Below are positions 35,401 to 45,624 of a DNA stretch of 64,000 nt, one piece after another. The position numbers and the translations under genes are program-made. This stretch comes from Sialis fuliginosa (Eukaryota > Arthropoda > Insecta > Megaloptera > Sialidae), in assembly GCA_961205875.1 (NCBI GenBank), contig OY540817.1, forward strand, positions 3,011,001 through 3,075,000. Direction: 5' to 3'. Under the pieces are notes generated by a model. The model saw only the letters and a program-made list of their open reading frames with translations, ran no database searches and had not been told where the DNA came from. The stretch's first letter is position 1. The number at the start of each line of letters is the position of its first letter.

Positions 35401-36019
35401 AATACAAGAAAACTGATGAAAATACTAAAACATGACTAATTCAGTTGGCAGATTAAAAAAATTAATAATATATTTCATAACGAGAACTTTAATCATCGAC
35501 AATTTGAGATAGACATCTGTAAAATATGACCATCAATAATTAATATCCCAATATCAATTTGTGATATATTTAGCAATGCTAATATGATCAAAACTATTTT
35601 AATGGATATTCATCATTTCTCTGTCTGAAATTATCTGTAATTTACCTACCAATTTAAGCAACATTATAAATGCTTTATGAATCAGAAACAAGTATTTCCA
35701 TGGTCGACATGTGTGTAGTAAACTTAGAGATTTTTAATTAAGTAATATTGTATATATGTGTATGTAACATAATGTCCAATGTGTAACAGATCGAAAATAA
35801 GCATCCATTTCTTGTTGTTTTATTGTTTATTGTGGAGTAGGTAATTATTTACAGTACAGTAAGACCCTGTTTAACGCTGGTTTTTTCCGATTACTTTTGC
35901 TTCCTCGCAATATCGAAGATACGAGAAGTTTTGTGATCGTTTTAGAATGAGACAAAAAAAATTGTTCTCCAATTTTAAAATTTTAAATTGATCTTTCCGT
36001 TTCAGGTCAAGACAAACGC

Positions 36020-36440
36020 TTTTCGTTCTGTGTCTGTCTCTCGGTCTGTCTGTCCCCTGAACCTTGTCACATGCATAACTCATGTATCACTGCACCAATA
36101 TTAATGAAACTTTGTTGTATGGTTGGGTCTGGCTTGAGGACGATCCCATTTCAAAATCGTATGTAAAGGGGAAGGGTGACATCCCAAAATATTTATCTTT
36201 TCAAGTTACGTGAAAATTGTATAGAATCTTTTTTGTAGAGCATTCAATTTCCATTCAATAATATAGGTAGGTTTGCAACGTTTGTTATAAAATATTCCCT
36301 TACAAAGATATATCTTAGTTTGCTTTAAAAATCATGTTTTGTTTTTCTAAATTGATATTTGCTTTGGCATATTAAATGTCATTTTGACGATTGCATAAAT
36401 TTAGATTTAGATTGAAGATTTCGAACTAATATTTTTTAGT
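36020..36440 (+). repeat. Interspersed repeat family J, copy 2
   Basis: Starts after 'CTCGGTCTGTCTGTCCCCTG' and carries 'TGGTTGGGTCTGGCTTGAGG' and 'TATAGAATCTTTTTTGTAGA' as in 19150-19560. The copies are diverged. The minus-strand open frame at 35871-36083 spans the CTGTCTGTC run and is not a gene. Confidence 0.6.
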
Positions 36441-36444
36441 AAAA

Positions 36445-36990
36445 TTATAAATATTAAATACTTAACCAATGCAAGGCAATATATCTGAATACTTTATCGG
36501 GTTTTATTTAATTTGTTCAATAATTAACTACCTTTGATGAATTTAGCACAAGGAAGCACTGTGCATTTACTTGGCTGATGTTTTTTTTCGAAATCATTGC
36601 AACGGTATAAATTCTTTCGCGGTATTTCATCAGAAGCGGTGACAAATCAATGAGTAATTTAAAATTAATATATTATTTATACCTTCAAAGTGTATTTTTT
36701 CAAAAGACCCGTTGCTTTCAAGAATAGTGTATGTAAAATTAAAATACACAGATAGAAAGTGGTTGAAACAATAGTGGAAAAGGTTAAACTTATTACAATT
36801 CAGAAAATATGCAGATTTGGATTAAATTCCATTTCACTTTACTTTGTCTTGTTTTACAAATTCTACAGATAAAGTATTTCATCTTATTTAACGATAACAC
36901 ATTAGTATGTTTATTATTAATCTATTTTATTTTAACCCTTGACTTATTTTATGTGTCCGATTGTATGAATGCAGGTCGTAGAGGTATATA
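36445..36990. other. AT-rich spacer, no gene seen
   Basis: A short hydrophobic open frame at 36809-36994 looks like chance translation of T-rich sequence. Nothing else recognised. Confidence 0.4.
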
Positions 36991-36991
36991 T

Positions 36992-37596
36992 TAGGGATGT
37001 CACATTATATTACAAAACTCTGTATCCGAATCCGAAACTATTCTGACCTCCGAAACCATATCCGAAATATTATTTCGAATTTCTTTATTATTCGTTATCC
37101 GAGCTCTGAGATACATACTGTGAACAAAAACAATACCAAGTGATAAAAATTCGTATCCGAATAATTTCGAATTCGTATCCGAAATAAATTCACATACGAA
37201 TCCGTATTCAAACCCGTATCCGAAATTATTTCATATCCGAAATTATTTCATATCCGAATCCGTATTCAAAACTGTATCCGAAATAATTTTATATCTGAAT
37301 CCGTATCCGAGATAAATTCATATCCGAATCCATATTCAAAACTGTATCCGAAATAATTTTATATCTGAATCCGTATCCGAGATAAATTCATATCCGAATC
37401 CATATTCAAAACTGTATCCGAAATAATTTTATATCTGAATCCGTATCCAAAACCGTATCCGAGATAAATTCATATCCGAATCCATATTCAAAACTGTATC
37501 CGAAATAGTTTCATATCCATAACCGTATTCGAAAGCGAAACCAAGAAATAAATATTCCTATATCCGAACCCGAAATCAAGAAAAAGAATGTCCCTA
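36992..37596. mobile_element. hAT-like element with TATCCGAA tandem array
   Basis: TAGGGATGTCAC at the left and GAATGTCCCTA at the right form short inverted ends of the AGGGATGT type seen at 11996. The body is built of TATCCGAA variants. A related fragment, sharing 'CTGACCTCCGAAACC', lies at 60128-60275. Confidence 0.65.
37231..37505 (+). repeat. 70-bp tandem repeat array
   Basis: The unit beginning 'ACTGTATCCGAAATAATTTT' starts at 37271, 37341 and 37411 (exact 70-bp period), then at 37493 after a unit enlarged by 12 bp with an extra CCGTATCC. Adjacent units are almost identical, so the array expanded recently compared with its host element. Confidence 0.85.
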
Positions 37597-37599
37597 TCC

Positions 37600-38305
37600 C
37601 GATTACTTCATTTCAGTTGTGTGCCCCTGTTATAATATGTAATAGTAATACTTTGTACCGACGTTTCATACACATATTGGTTTGCTTTTGTATACATATA
37701 ACGCGTGACGAAATAAATTCATTAAACGATCACAACGGAATTTCCGTTAGCTCTGATAGAAATATTTTTCCAATTACTATTCTTCAGCTCATTTGATTAG
37801 ATCGGTTTTTTAGAATTTTTTTTGACCTCATTTTTATTAGTTATTTTTTAAATTAACTTACCAAAGTAGATTAAATAGGTATCTTTATTTTTTGAGTTTC
37901 AAAGTTTTCAGAAATTAGATTATTTGATTAATGAATATCTCTACAAAACTTTGGCGTATAAATTGTGAAATTATTTATTTTATCAAAATAAAAATTTTTA
38001 AAGTTAAAATTTTCGATGATTGTTTTAGTGGAATACGTTCTATTGTTTAAATTAAATCTAATTTTCTGGAGTTTGGTGTCACATAAATTACAGAAACATC
38101 AATCTTTCTAAATATGTTATTATTAAAAGTTGCATAATCATTATTATACAGAATGATTTACAACTAGTGTAGCAAAAATTAACAGTAGATCAAGGATGTA
38201 ATTTTTAGCAAAAATCTTCATGTGAACCTATGTCCGGAAATTCTTCGTGCGGAAGCTACAGTCTTCCAAAAATTTTGCTCAAAATGGGTGTTTATTTAAT
38301 ATCTA
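37600..38305. other. AT-rich spacer, no gene seen
   Basis: No repeat ends or exons recognised. Confidence 0.4.
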
Positions 38306-38309
38306 GAGA

Positions 38310-38650
38310 ACCTAGTTATTTCTCGAAAACACTTTTTCGGTTGGTGGGAAGCAGAAACGAAATTCTAATCAACCGATCGGGTTATAATTTTAACACGTTG
38401 TTCTACACATTAATAGTTATCGTATTATCTAAAATTATTTATTTTTATTCATAATTTCTTATTTTTTTCTCAATTTTTTTTATAAGTCCGCCATTTTGTT
38501 TTTATTAATACAAATATCTGATTCCAAGTAATACGATAGAGACAAGTCTATAAAATTAAAATATATTTAATTTTTTTGTTTCAAATCACTACAAGTGGAG
38601 ATGTGTTTCCCACCAACCACCCACCTTTTTTTCGAAAAGTCCGCTTTGAC
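38310..38650. repeat. Probable foldback element
   Basis: 'TCGAAAACACTTTTTCGG' with 'TTGGTGGGAA' (38320-38350) is mirrored by 'TTCCCACCAACCACC' and 'TTTTTTTCGAAAAG' (38606-38640), and 'ATCGTATTA' near 38418 by 'TAATACGAT' near 38529. Boundaries are approximate. The open frame at 38230-38454 crosses the left arm. Confidence 0.5.
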
Positions 38651-38654
38651 CCCA

Positions 38655-40420
38655 AAAATTACAAAGTATTATAAAATTTACTAAAAAAAAATTTTTTTCG
38701 ATAATTTTTATGATGCAAATAAAAACATATAAAAAACTGAAAAGATTATATTTTATTTTGTTACGAAAAAAAATCCTTATAAGCTTAAAATTTTAAGCGT
38801 CAGACCGCAATATTTGAAAAAGCAATTTTAAAATTAGAAAAAAACACTTTACTTAAGTGCCGCTTTGGAACCTCCTCCCCCCTCACATATGGATATGTAA
38901 GGTTTTACGGAACACCCCCCTCTCCTACAAAGCCATAATTAATTAATGGACACTCCCTTAACTCTATTCGAACTGGGAAAATGTTATTTATTTTTTCTAC
39001 AGTTACGAAAAACCAATTTGCCATTTTGAATTCACGACTGCAATTTCATATTTTCGTGAATGCATCCGAATGGGTACATACTACATATGGTATATTATTT
39101 TTTCACATCTGAATTAGCACCAAACTGCTTATTGTTCGAATGTTAATTAGATTCTCTGAAAACACCGCACTGTTTTATGATATGTGTATGCATGTAGTTT
39201 TTTCCGTTAAAATGTTTTGAATATTATGTCACTGCTTTGCATGTTTATTAGTTCTGTGTATTTCAAGGTAGCATTGTATGATTAAAATGATTTAATCATT
39301 TGTAATGATTTATAAATACATATACGTACATACCTACATCCAGAGTTGTGCACAAGAATAAAAAAATGTAGGGGAGGAGTGGGGTAGTTACGAACTCCTA
39401 AGGGAGAAATCAAATAAATGAAAATCTGAGTAAAAAATCAATAGATGTATTGTGTATTATTATTAAATAATCTATTTGTTATACATTTTCACTATCAATT
39501 TTAATAAAATATAAAAACAAATTTAAAATTAAAGACAAAAACAAAACCCTATGTGTTCGTGATTACCCAGCTAACATGGGTATATTAAACCTAATTAGTA
39601 CAAAATTCGCAACAAAAGCCATGCTCTATGTCTATGGGTACAAATGTGTACGCGTGGACTGTTTTATCGACTATCATGACAGAAATATGTATTACCTTTT
39701 CTTCTTCTTCATGGGTTACAGCTACTACCTAACGTAAATTCCACGCGAACCATTTACATGATATACATCTTATGGTATACATATATGACGCGCACGAAGT
39801 TGCGGGTAACAGTATTAAATATAGGAAATTTAAAACCTGAAATTTGCGGTGACAGTTATATTGAAAGAATAATATAAGATATTTGGTTACCTCTCTCTCT
39901 CCCCTAAATATAATACTATGACCCCTTACTCGTTAAACCATTATTTATTTTATGCAATGCAAATGTCTTGGTTAGGTACTTATATTGCAAAATTATTTCA
40001 CGTAAAAAATCAAGAAAATAGAACACTGTAATAAAACTTTTGATAAAAGAATCAGTTTTACATTGTAGGAAGAAGGAATGTACTGTTCATCTTGATAAAT
40101 TGTAGAGAAACACGATAGATAGACATTCTAAATGTGCATAGAGATTTTGATAAAACGTATCCATGCCTAATTTCTAGACAACATGCAATTCTATTGCATC
40201 AAATACTTCACACTGTGTATTCATTCATATATAAATCACATGTTTAAAATTGATTGTGTGAACATTAGTTTTAATTAAATATAATTATTATAACAGCAAT
40301 CTGTGGTTATGGGTTTTGGAGAATTTAATTCACACGAAATTATAAGTTTTATTTTGTATTTTAAGTAATTTTTCCGAAATATAAACTTCCAAGATTTTTT
40401 TTCAAATTTTTTTCAAGGTT
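38655..40420. other. AT-rich stretch; fragments only
   Basis: Contains a possible element end 'CCAGAGTTGTGCACAAG' at 39341 similar to the 42295 element, and a Helitron fragment at 39755-39815 ('GCGCACGAAGTTGCGGGTAA'). No exon or RNA gene seen. Confidence 0.4.
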
Positions 40421-40424
40421 TTTA

Positions 40425-41144
40425 TTAAGGTATTTCTCGGGGAGAAACAAGGAACGCTATATGTTAGAAAAGGAAAAAAAAGTGTAGTATAAAATCAAGA
40501 TAGCCATGGTATAAATTAAAATAAAATTTGGCAACGTTGAGTATACGTTTTCTATTGCGCATGCGCGACTTTTGTATTGACAGCTACATATTATTTAATG
40601 TTTTGATGTGATAACGTGTACTATTATTTGCAGCTGAATTTGTTATTTATTATAAGTTTATAATTAAGAAATAGTTTTTATTATTCCTTGAAATTAAAAG
40701 AACAATATATTTAGCACGTACGATTTTTAAATACCGCGGCAATTATCAATACTTTGTGGCGTTGTCATGGCCAGTACCGTGATATTTTTTATCAGAAAAT
40801 AAGTTTTTATTTTACTTATAACTTAAAAACGGGGTGGTGAAAATATTTGAGATTTTTTATATTAATTCTAATTATATTAATTTAGTTTTTCTCAAAATTT
40901 CATAAATTTCTTGATCTTCCTTCGCATAAAATTATTTACTTTTTCATTGAAAATCCGCATAAAATATCGTAATCCCTATACTCGCAATGTTAAATTTTTG
41001 ATTTTATTTTGACGATATCTTCGCTCACAGATGGTCAATCATTTTAAGATTTTGAATGGAGCTTCTAATAACCTTTTTTTAGTTTTTTTTTACAAAATTT
41101 GAGCTTACTCTTGAATCTTTTAATTTTTCCGAGAAATACCTTAA
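40425..41144. mobile_element. piggyBac-like element with TTAA flanks
   Basis: TTAAGGTATTTCTCGG at the left and CCGAGAAATACCTTAA at the right are perfect 16-bp inverted repeats whose outer four bases are TTAA, the piggyBac target duplication. It is 720 bp with no transposase. It contains the perfect palindrome GCGCATGCGC at 40557-40566. Confidence 0.7.
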
Positions 41145-41234
41145 TACGAAAAAACTGTAAAAAATATGGTTCTAAGGAAAGGTCTAGGAGGAAAATGATG
41201 TGTAAAAAATTCGGTTAAGATATACGCAGGTGTT

Positions 41235-41728
41235 AAGGTATATAAAGGCAAGGTAGTCTCATCAGCTTCTTGACCAATCATCGGCCGCGCTGGAATTGGC
41301 GTCACTTGGGGGAAGAATTCAAATGTTATAAATGTATAATAGAATATCAATTACAAAAAAATCCTTTATTTATTGTTGTTTTCGTATTTTTTAATATTTT
41401 AACAACACATACAATCAAATAAGTACAAATTCGACATTGTAAAATCATAAAAAAGCTGTCACAGACAATTTGAAGCGCCATTTTTACTATTCTTAAGTTG
41501 GCAATATGTTATGTGATTCTGACAGCTTTTTATGATTGTGCAATGTCGAGTTTGTACTTATTTGATTGTATGTGTTGTTAAAATTTCAAAAAATACGAAA
41601 ACAAGAATAAATAAAGGATTTTTTGTAATTGATATTCTATTATACATGTATAGCATTTGAATACATCCCCCAAGTGACGTCAATTCCCGCGCGGCCGCTG
41701 ATGAGACTACCTTGTCTTTATATACCTT
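41235..41728. mobile_element. Foldback element FB, copy 2 (complete)
   Basis: 'AAGGTATATAAAGGCAAGGT' and 'ACCTTGTCTTTATATACCTT' are inverted. The arms continue through 'TAGTCTCATCAGC' / 'GCTGATGAGACTA', 'ATCGGCCGCGCTGGAATT' / 'AATTCCCGCGCGGCCGC' and 'TACAAATTCGACATTGTAAA'. About 494 bp, non-coding. It is inserted directly against a GGGTTCCGAAG element. Confidence 0.85.
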
Positions 41729-41729
41729 G

Positions 41730-41985
41730 CACGAGTGTATGCCATAAGGGTTCCGAAGTACGTACTACGTGGACTGTTTGGAGCCACTTACAGGTGCATT
41801 TTTGAGTTAGAAAAAAAAATAGTGTCATATTCTACTAATTGAAATCTACATTTTGACACCCCACTTGCCTAGATATACAAATAAAAATTCTATGTCACCC
41901 CTCCCTATTTCTCCAAAATTTGAATTGATATTGTTGACTTTAGTATTTGTTGTTGGTAAATGGTAATCCCACCAAAGCCTCGTTC
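41730..41985 (+). mobile_element. GGGTTCCGAAG element, 3'-truncated
   Basis: 'ACGAGTGTATGCCATAAGGG' followed by 'TTCCGAAGTACGTACTACGT' matches 30612 onward; the match ends at 'CCCACCAAAGCCTCGTT'. FB copy 2 appears to have inserted in its leader. Confidence 0.7.
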
Positions 41986-42294
41986 AAAGGGTGCTAAAAT
42001 GTCTGTATAATTTATTTTATATTAACTTTACGTTAGACTGTTAGAGGAATACGTTTCAGAGATAAAATTAATAACAATGTTGTTAATTAACGAAGTTTCG
42101 CCCCAAATACTTGTTTCGCTGACCATGATCGTTGCACTTTAAAACTTTTAGTAAACGGTATTATGGAAATGAAAATATTTATAATGTAACATTTTATTGT
42201 TAAATGATGTCACTCACTATTTGTAAAATAAACCAGTTGTAAAGAACATTTTTTTAATATTAATGTTAATAAATAACTTTAAATTAAAATAATA

Positions 42295-42604
42295 CAGAGC
42301 TGTACACAAGTACAAAAAAATGTACTTATGTACAAAAAATGTACTTAAGTACAAACATAAGTACTTTCTGCAATTATACTTAATTTATGTAATTGCAATT
42401 ACATTTGTATAAATGTTAAACTAAAAAAGTATTTGTATAATATAAAAATACTTAAGTACATCAATGTACTTAAGTATTTTAAAGTACATTTTAAGTACAT
42501 AAGTATCTACAATTACTTTATCACAAATTTTATTTTTGTTAAGGGTTTAGTAAGTGCATAAGTACAATTACTCAAAACAGTACTTAAGTATTTGCACTGT
42601 TCTG
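42295..42604. mobile_element. hAT-like MITE with AAGTAC repeats
   Basis: Ends CAGAGCTGTACAC and GCACTGTTCTG are imperfectly inverted. The 310-bp body is dominated by GTACTTAAGTAC-type motifs. This pattern is common for hAT-derived MITEs. No exact target duplication. Confidence 0.6.
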
Positions 42605-42609
42605 CTTGT

Positions 42610-43049
42610 ATATAATTATTATCCCTTTTTTATACTAGTACCTAGTAATAAACTGACAGTTAGCGCTGTTTCTAACATCAAATTATGTATTGTTCTTTAT
42701 CCAACGCATTTTAGTTAATTTCTACGAAAACACCGTAGATTCGTGTTGACGCGTTCCCACACAGGTACAACTACACATGTGTAATAAATACCTCAATGGC
42801 GACACTTGTATAGAACAAAATGAGTGCCTAATATTCGACTATAATTAATTATAGACGGTTACAATACTTTCAATAAAAATATTGTAGTCTTTGTATAGTA
42901 CCACTATTTACAAAATTATTAGTGGATCTATAAAATAAAATGTAGTTGGAATGCTTTATATATTTTGTTAGGTAAAAAACCTACATTATCCCGTGGTAAT
43001 TGTAGAGCATATAAAAATAATTTTAATATTTTTTTCATTTTTGTTGCAG
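42610..43049 (+). other. Intron sequence upstream of the microexon
   Basis: AT-rich, no repeat ends seen. Its last 30 bases form a strong polypyrimidine tract ending TTTTTGTTGCAG. Confidence 0.5.
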
Positions 43050-43082
43050 GTATGGGAATATCACAAATTTCTCGATACTCAG
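43050..43082 (+). CDS. 33-nt microexon, phase 1 at both ends
   Basis: The segment follows 'TTTTTTTCATTTTTGTTGCAG' minus its first base, a near-ideal acceptor, and is followed by GTAATA. Its 33 nt keep the frame. Joined to the single G left by the 9551-9662 exon it reads G-M-G-I-S-Q-I-S-R-Y-S with one base left over and no stop. The exon starts GTATG, so it opens with a donor-like sequence. Its symmetric phase means it could be skipped without a frameshift, like known neural microexons. The intervening intron would be 33.4 kb. An echo of the acceptor ('TTTTTTTTGCTTCAG') lies 50 bp downstream but leads to a stop within four codons. A chance occurrence cannot be excluded without transcripts. Confidence 0.45.
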
Positions 43083-43164
43083 GTAATAGTTAAAATCATT
43101 GAATAGGAATCCAATTCATTTTTTTTTGCTTCAGGTATGAAATAGGTACATATAATAGATTTAT

Positions 43165-43505
43165 TATTATTTTTAATAAAAAAATTAAAATTCTTGATAT
43201 AAGTTGTTCAGAAGTTGAGAATTTGTAAAAAAATTCAGAAATATACGAAAATAATGATTAGGTCAGAACCGTATCAAACAAATTTAGAATTTTTTGTTTT
43301 TGTTTTTATTTTATTTAATAAATAGGTCACGGGCGTATTAAAAATATTTTAAATTAATGGTTTCTAATAAAATTGTATAAAAATGATATGGAATCTGTTA
43401 AAGAATTGAAAATTTCAGAAATATACGAAAATTAGTAATAGATAAGTGCGTATCAAAAAAAAAATTACAATTAACATTTTATAATAAAATTTTATAAAAA
43501 TAGGT
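43165..43505 (+). repeat. Diverged tandem duplication, about 180 bp
   Basis: 'CAGAAATATACGAAAAT' occurs at 43235 and 43415 with similar sequence before (AATAAAATT) and after (CGTATCAAA). The period is about 180 bp; the copies are fairly diverged. Confidence 0.5.
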
Positions 43506-43760
43506 TATCAGGGCATGTACATAACATATACCGTTTCTCCGAGATCCGGGGTTTGTTATAATTTCTTCGACTTTTGTAATATAATTACAGCGAAAAAAAG
43601 GCCATCAAAAATAGTAGGGGGCACAAAAATGAGGATTAGTGTGTGAACATTTTTAGGTGTCAACGAAAGGTCTTCATTTACAGAAGGGTTTACAAAAACT
43701 GAAATCTGGTTACCCTATATACATCATACTCGGGTCGCAGCCCAAGGCTGAGCCCCGATT

Positions 43761-44390
43761 AAAGGACCCCGCAGTTTTTGATAGGGAAATGGCTTTCAGT
43801 CAATCTCTTTGAAACCAACTGGAAAATATTCTCTAAATCATCCCGATTAAAAGTCTCAATGGTCGCAACCGCCCAAGTTCCCGAGGTCTCGCGCAAAGAG
43901 CTATTTTGTACCTAATATTGCAATAAAAAATCGATATAATACAGGATTTCCCAAGTTCAATATTTAATTTATTATATCAAATTGAAGAAAACTTTAAATA
44001 CAAAAGTTGTCAGGTTAGACAAGCAGCATATTTTTAAAATAGTTACATTTATATAAGGTGTCCCATAAGTTGTAACCATGTTTTATAAAAATTTTATTAT
44101 AATTCATAAAACAATTTGCTAGAACTTGCAAACGTTAACAACATAAAAATCTAAAAATTAAATAAACAAAACGATACATAAAAATTAATTTCTTTGTTCA
44201 AAATGTCCTGTACTATTGATTTTTTATTGCATTATTAGGTACAAAATAGCTCTTTACGCGAGACCTCGGGAACTTAGGCGGTTGCGACCATTGAGACTTT
44301 TAATCGGGATGATTTAGAGAATATTTTCCAGTTGGTTTCAAAGAGATTGACTGAAAGCCATTTCCCTATCAAAAACTGCGGGGTCCTTTA
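43761..44390. mobile_element. Foldback element, 172-bp arms
   Basis: The left arm 43761-43932 (AAAGGACCCCGCAGTTTTTG to 'TTGCAATAAAAAATC') is matched with few differences by 44218-44390. The loop of about 285 bp contains 'GGTGTCCCATAAGTTGTAAC'. Outside the right arm, 44405-44428 has GGGG-TTGGAGCGCGAAG-CCCC overlapping CTAG before T, Helitron-like; outside the left arm is 'TCGGGTCGCAGCCCAAGG' with CTGAGCCCCGA. The structure may be a Helitron-type unit carrying a palindrome. Confidence 0.75.
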
Positions 44391-44428
44391 ATATAGTGCG
44401 ATTAGGGGTTGGAGCGCGAAGCCCCTAG

Positions 44429-44810
44429 TTATTTAATAATGATCATAGATCCCTCAAATATAATTCTGACAACCCGCCACTGCTTACAACAGACACCACA
44501 CAGCAGCATTAGGTATCCCCCCGGTGCTACACATGGCTGCGCACATTCCAAAGACGGCCGTGTTCTTCGACCACGCCGGATGTGCCGTCCGGTGCGACCT
44601 ACCCCCTCACCCCCTCCCCCGCACACACGTGAGACCTGCTGCACAGATCTCTTTGTGGCTCGTCGTCCTGACACAATGATACCTTACCTGTGTAGTGTGC
44701 GTCATTATACACTTTCTATGCATTTATTCATTTGTCGAGTGATTTTTGATGAAGGTGGCTTTGTTATATCTGCTGCTCTCTTTTATGGATGAGTGTTAGA
44801 ACTGTTATTG
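44429..44810. other. GC-rich island of unknown nature
   Basis: 44500-44690 is the most GC-rich block in the window outside simple runs, with several CpGs ('AAAGACGGCCGTGTTC', 'GACCACGCCGGATGTGCCG') and a C-rich tract. Open frames exist on both strands (plus 127 aa from 44409, minus 81 aa from 44674) but neither looks like a known protein; the minus one is Arg/Gly-rich. The minus strand has a perfect-looking donor, ACACAG|GTAAGG, near 44689. It could be an alternative promoter or exon, a retrogene remnant, or captured sequence beside the Helitron-like end. Confidence 0.3.
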
Positions 44811-44978
44811 GTCGTAAATCAGTCTTCTAGTTACTGTCGTTCAGAAATAGTTTTAATTCTTTTCTTATTAGTCATATTTTACAGCTTGCTTTAGTTGAAG
44901 AAGAAAGCCGGAACCTTATTGCCTTTTTAACCCTCCTGTTGTGGCATTCTATTTATACTAATTTTAAAGAGTAATTTG

Positions 44979-45232
44979 ATACTTCAGGGACTAGTAAAAG
45001 TCAATAATATTAACTAATAAAGGTACGAAGCGATCAAGATTTAATTTTATTATTTTTGTTATTTAAAAATTATGAAAAAATAAAAATAAAACACAAAAAA
45101 ATGATATACTTCAGGGACCAGTAAAAATTAATAATATTAACTAATAAAGGTACGAAGCGATCAATATTTAATTTTATTATTTTTGTTTATATTTAAAAAT
45201 TATGAAAAAATAAAATAAAACACAAAAATATA
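44979..45232 (+). repeat. 127-bp tandem duplication
   Basis: 'ACTTCAGGGACTAGTAAAAG' at 44981 recurs as 'ACTTCAGGGACCAGTAAAAA' at 45108, and the following 120 bp ('ACTAATAAAGGTACGAAGCG' and on) are nearly identical. A recent two-unit duplication next to a mobile element end. Confidence 0.85.
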
Positions 45233-45620
45233 ATAAGGTTAAGGCACTAGTTATGGCCGCTATAAGAGCAAGTTTTCGTTTTTTGGATTAATGGGCTTGT
45301 TTTTTGTAGTTCTCATGAACTCATGTTACTAATAAAACAAGTAACTCTTTATTTAATCAATTTAATTACCAAAGTCCGCAAATATAGTTTGTTTTTTAAA
45401 TTACAGCCTTATAAAAGAAAGAATCGTCAAATTTGAAACAATGTAAAGCAGTTGTTATGATAATATAATAATTAATAAATAAATTATATTAATAATTAGT
45501 TTAAATTTTGACACCTATTGGCCGATTGTCATCAAATATCTACACATATTTCTAATTTAGTACATTTATAAAAATTTACCATTACTGGGGTCCTTGCTAA
45601 GACTGGTGCCACTACCTTAT
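45233..45620 (+). mobile_element. GGCACCAGTCTTGG family, internally deleted copy
   Basis: 'AGGCACTAGTTATGGCCGC' at the left and 'AAGACTGGTGCCACTACCTT' at the right, with 'CTCATGAACTCATGTTACTA' and 'CAAAGTCCGCAAATATAG' between. About 388 bp against 512 bp for the 24965 copy. Confidence 0.75.
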
Positions 45621-45624
45621 TTAA

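Noticed and set aside
43131-43145. Second acceptor (GCTTCAG) after the microexon
   Set aside because: In the required phase it reaches a stop after three codons, and no donor restores a coding exon.
44409-44792. 127-codon plus-strand open frame
   Set aside because: It begins inside the Helitron-like terminus, has an overlapping open frame on the other strand, no recognisable domain and no splice or promoter context; openness follows from the GC-rich composition.
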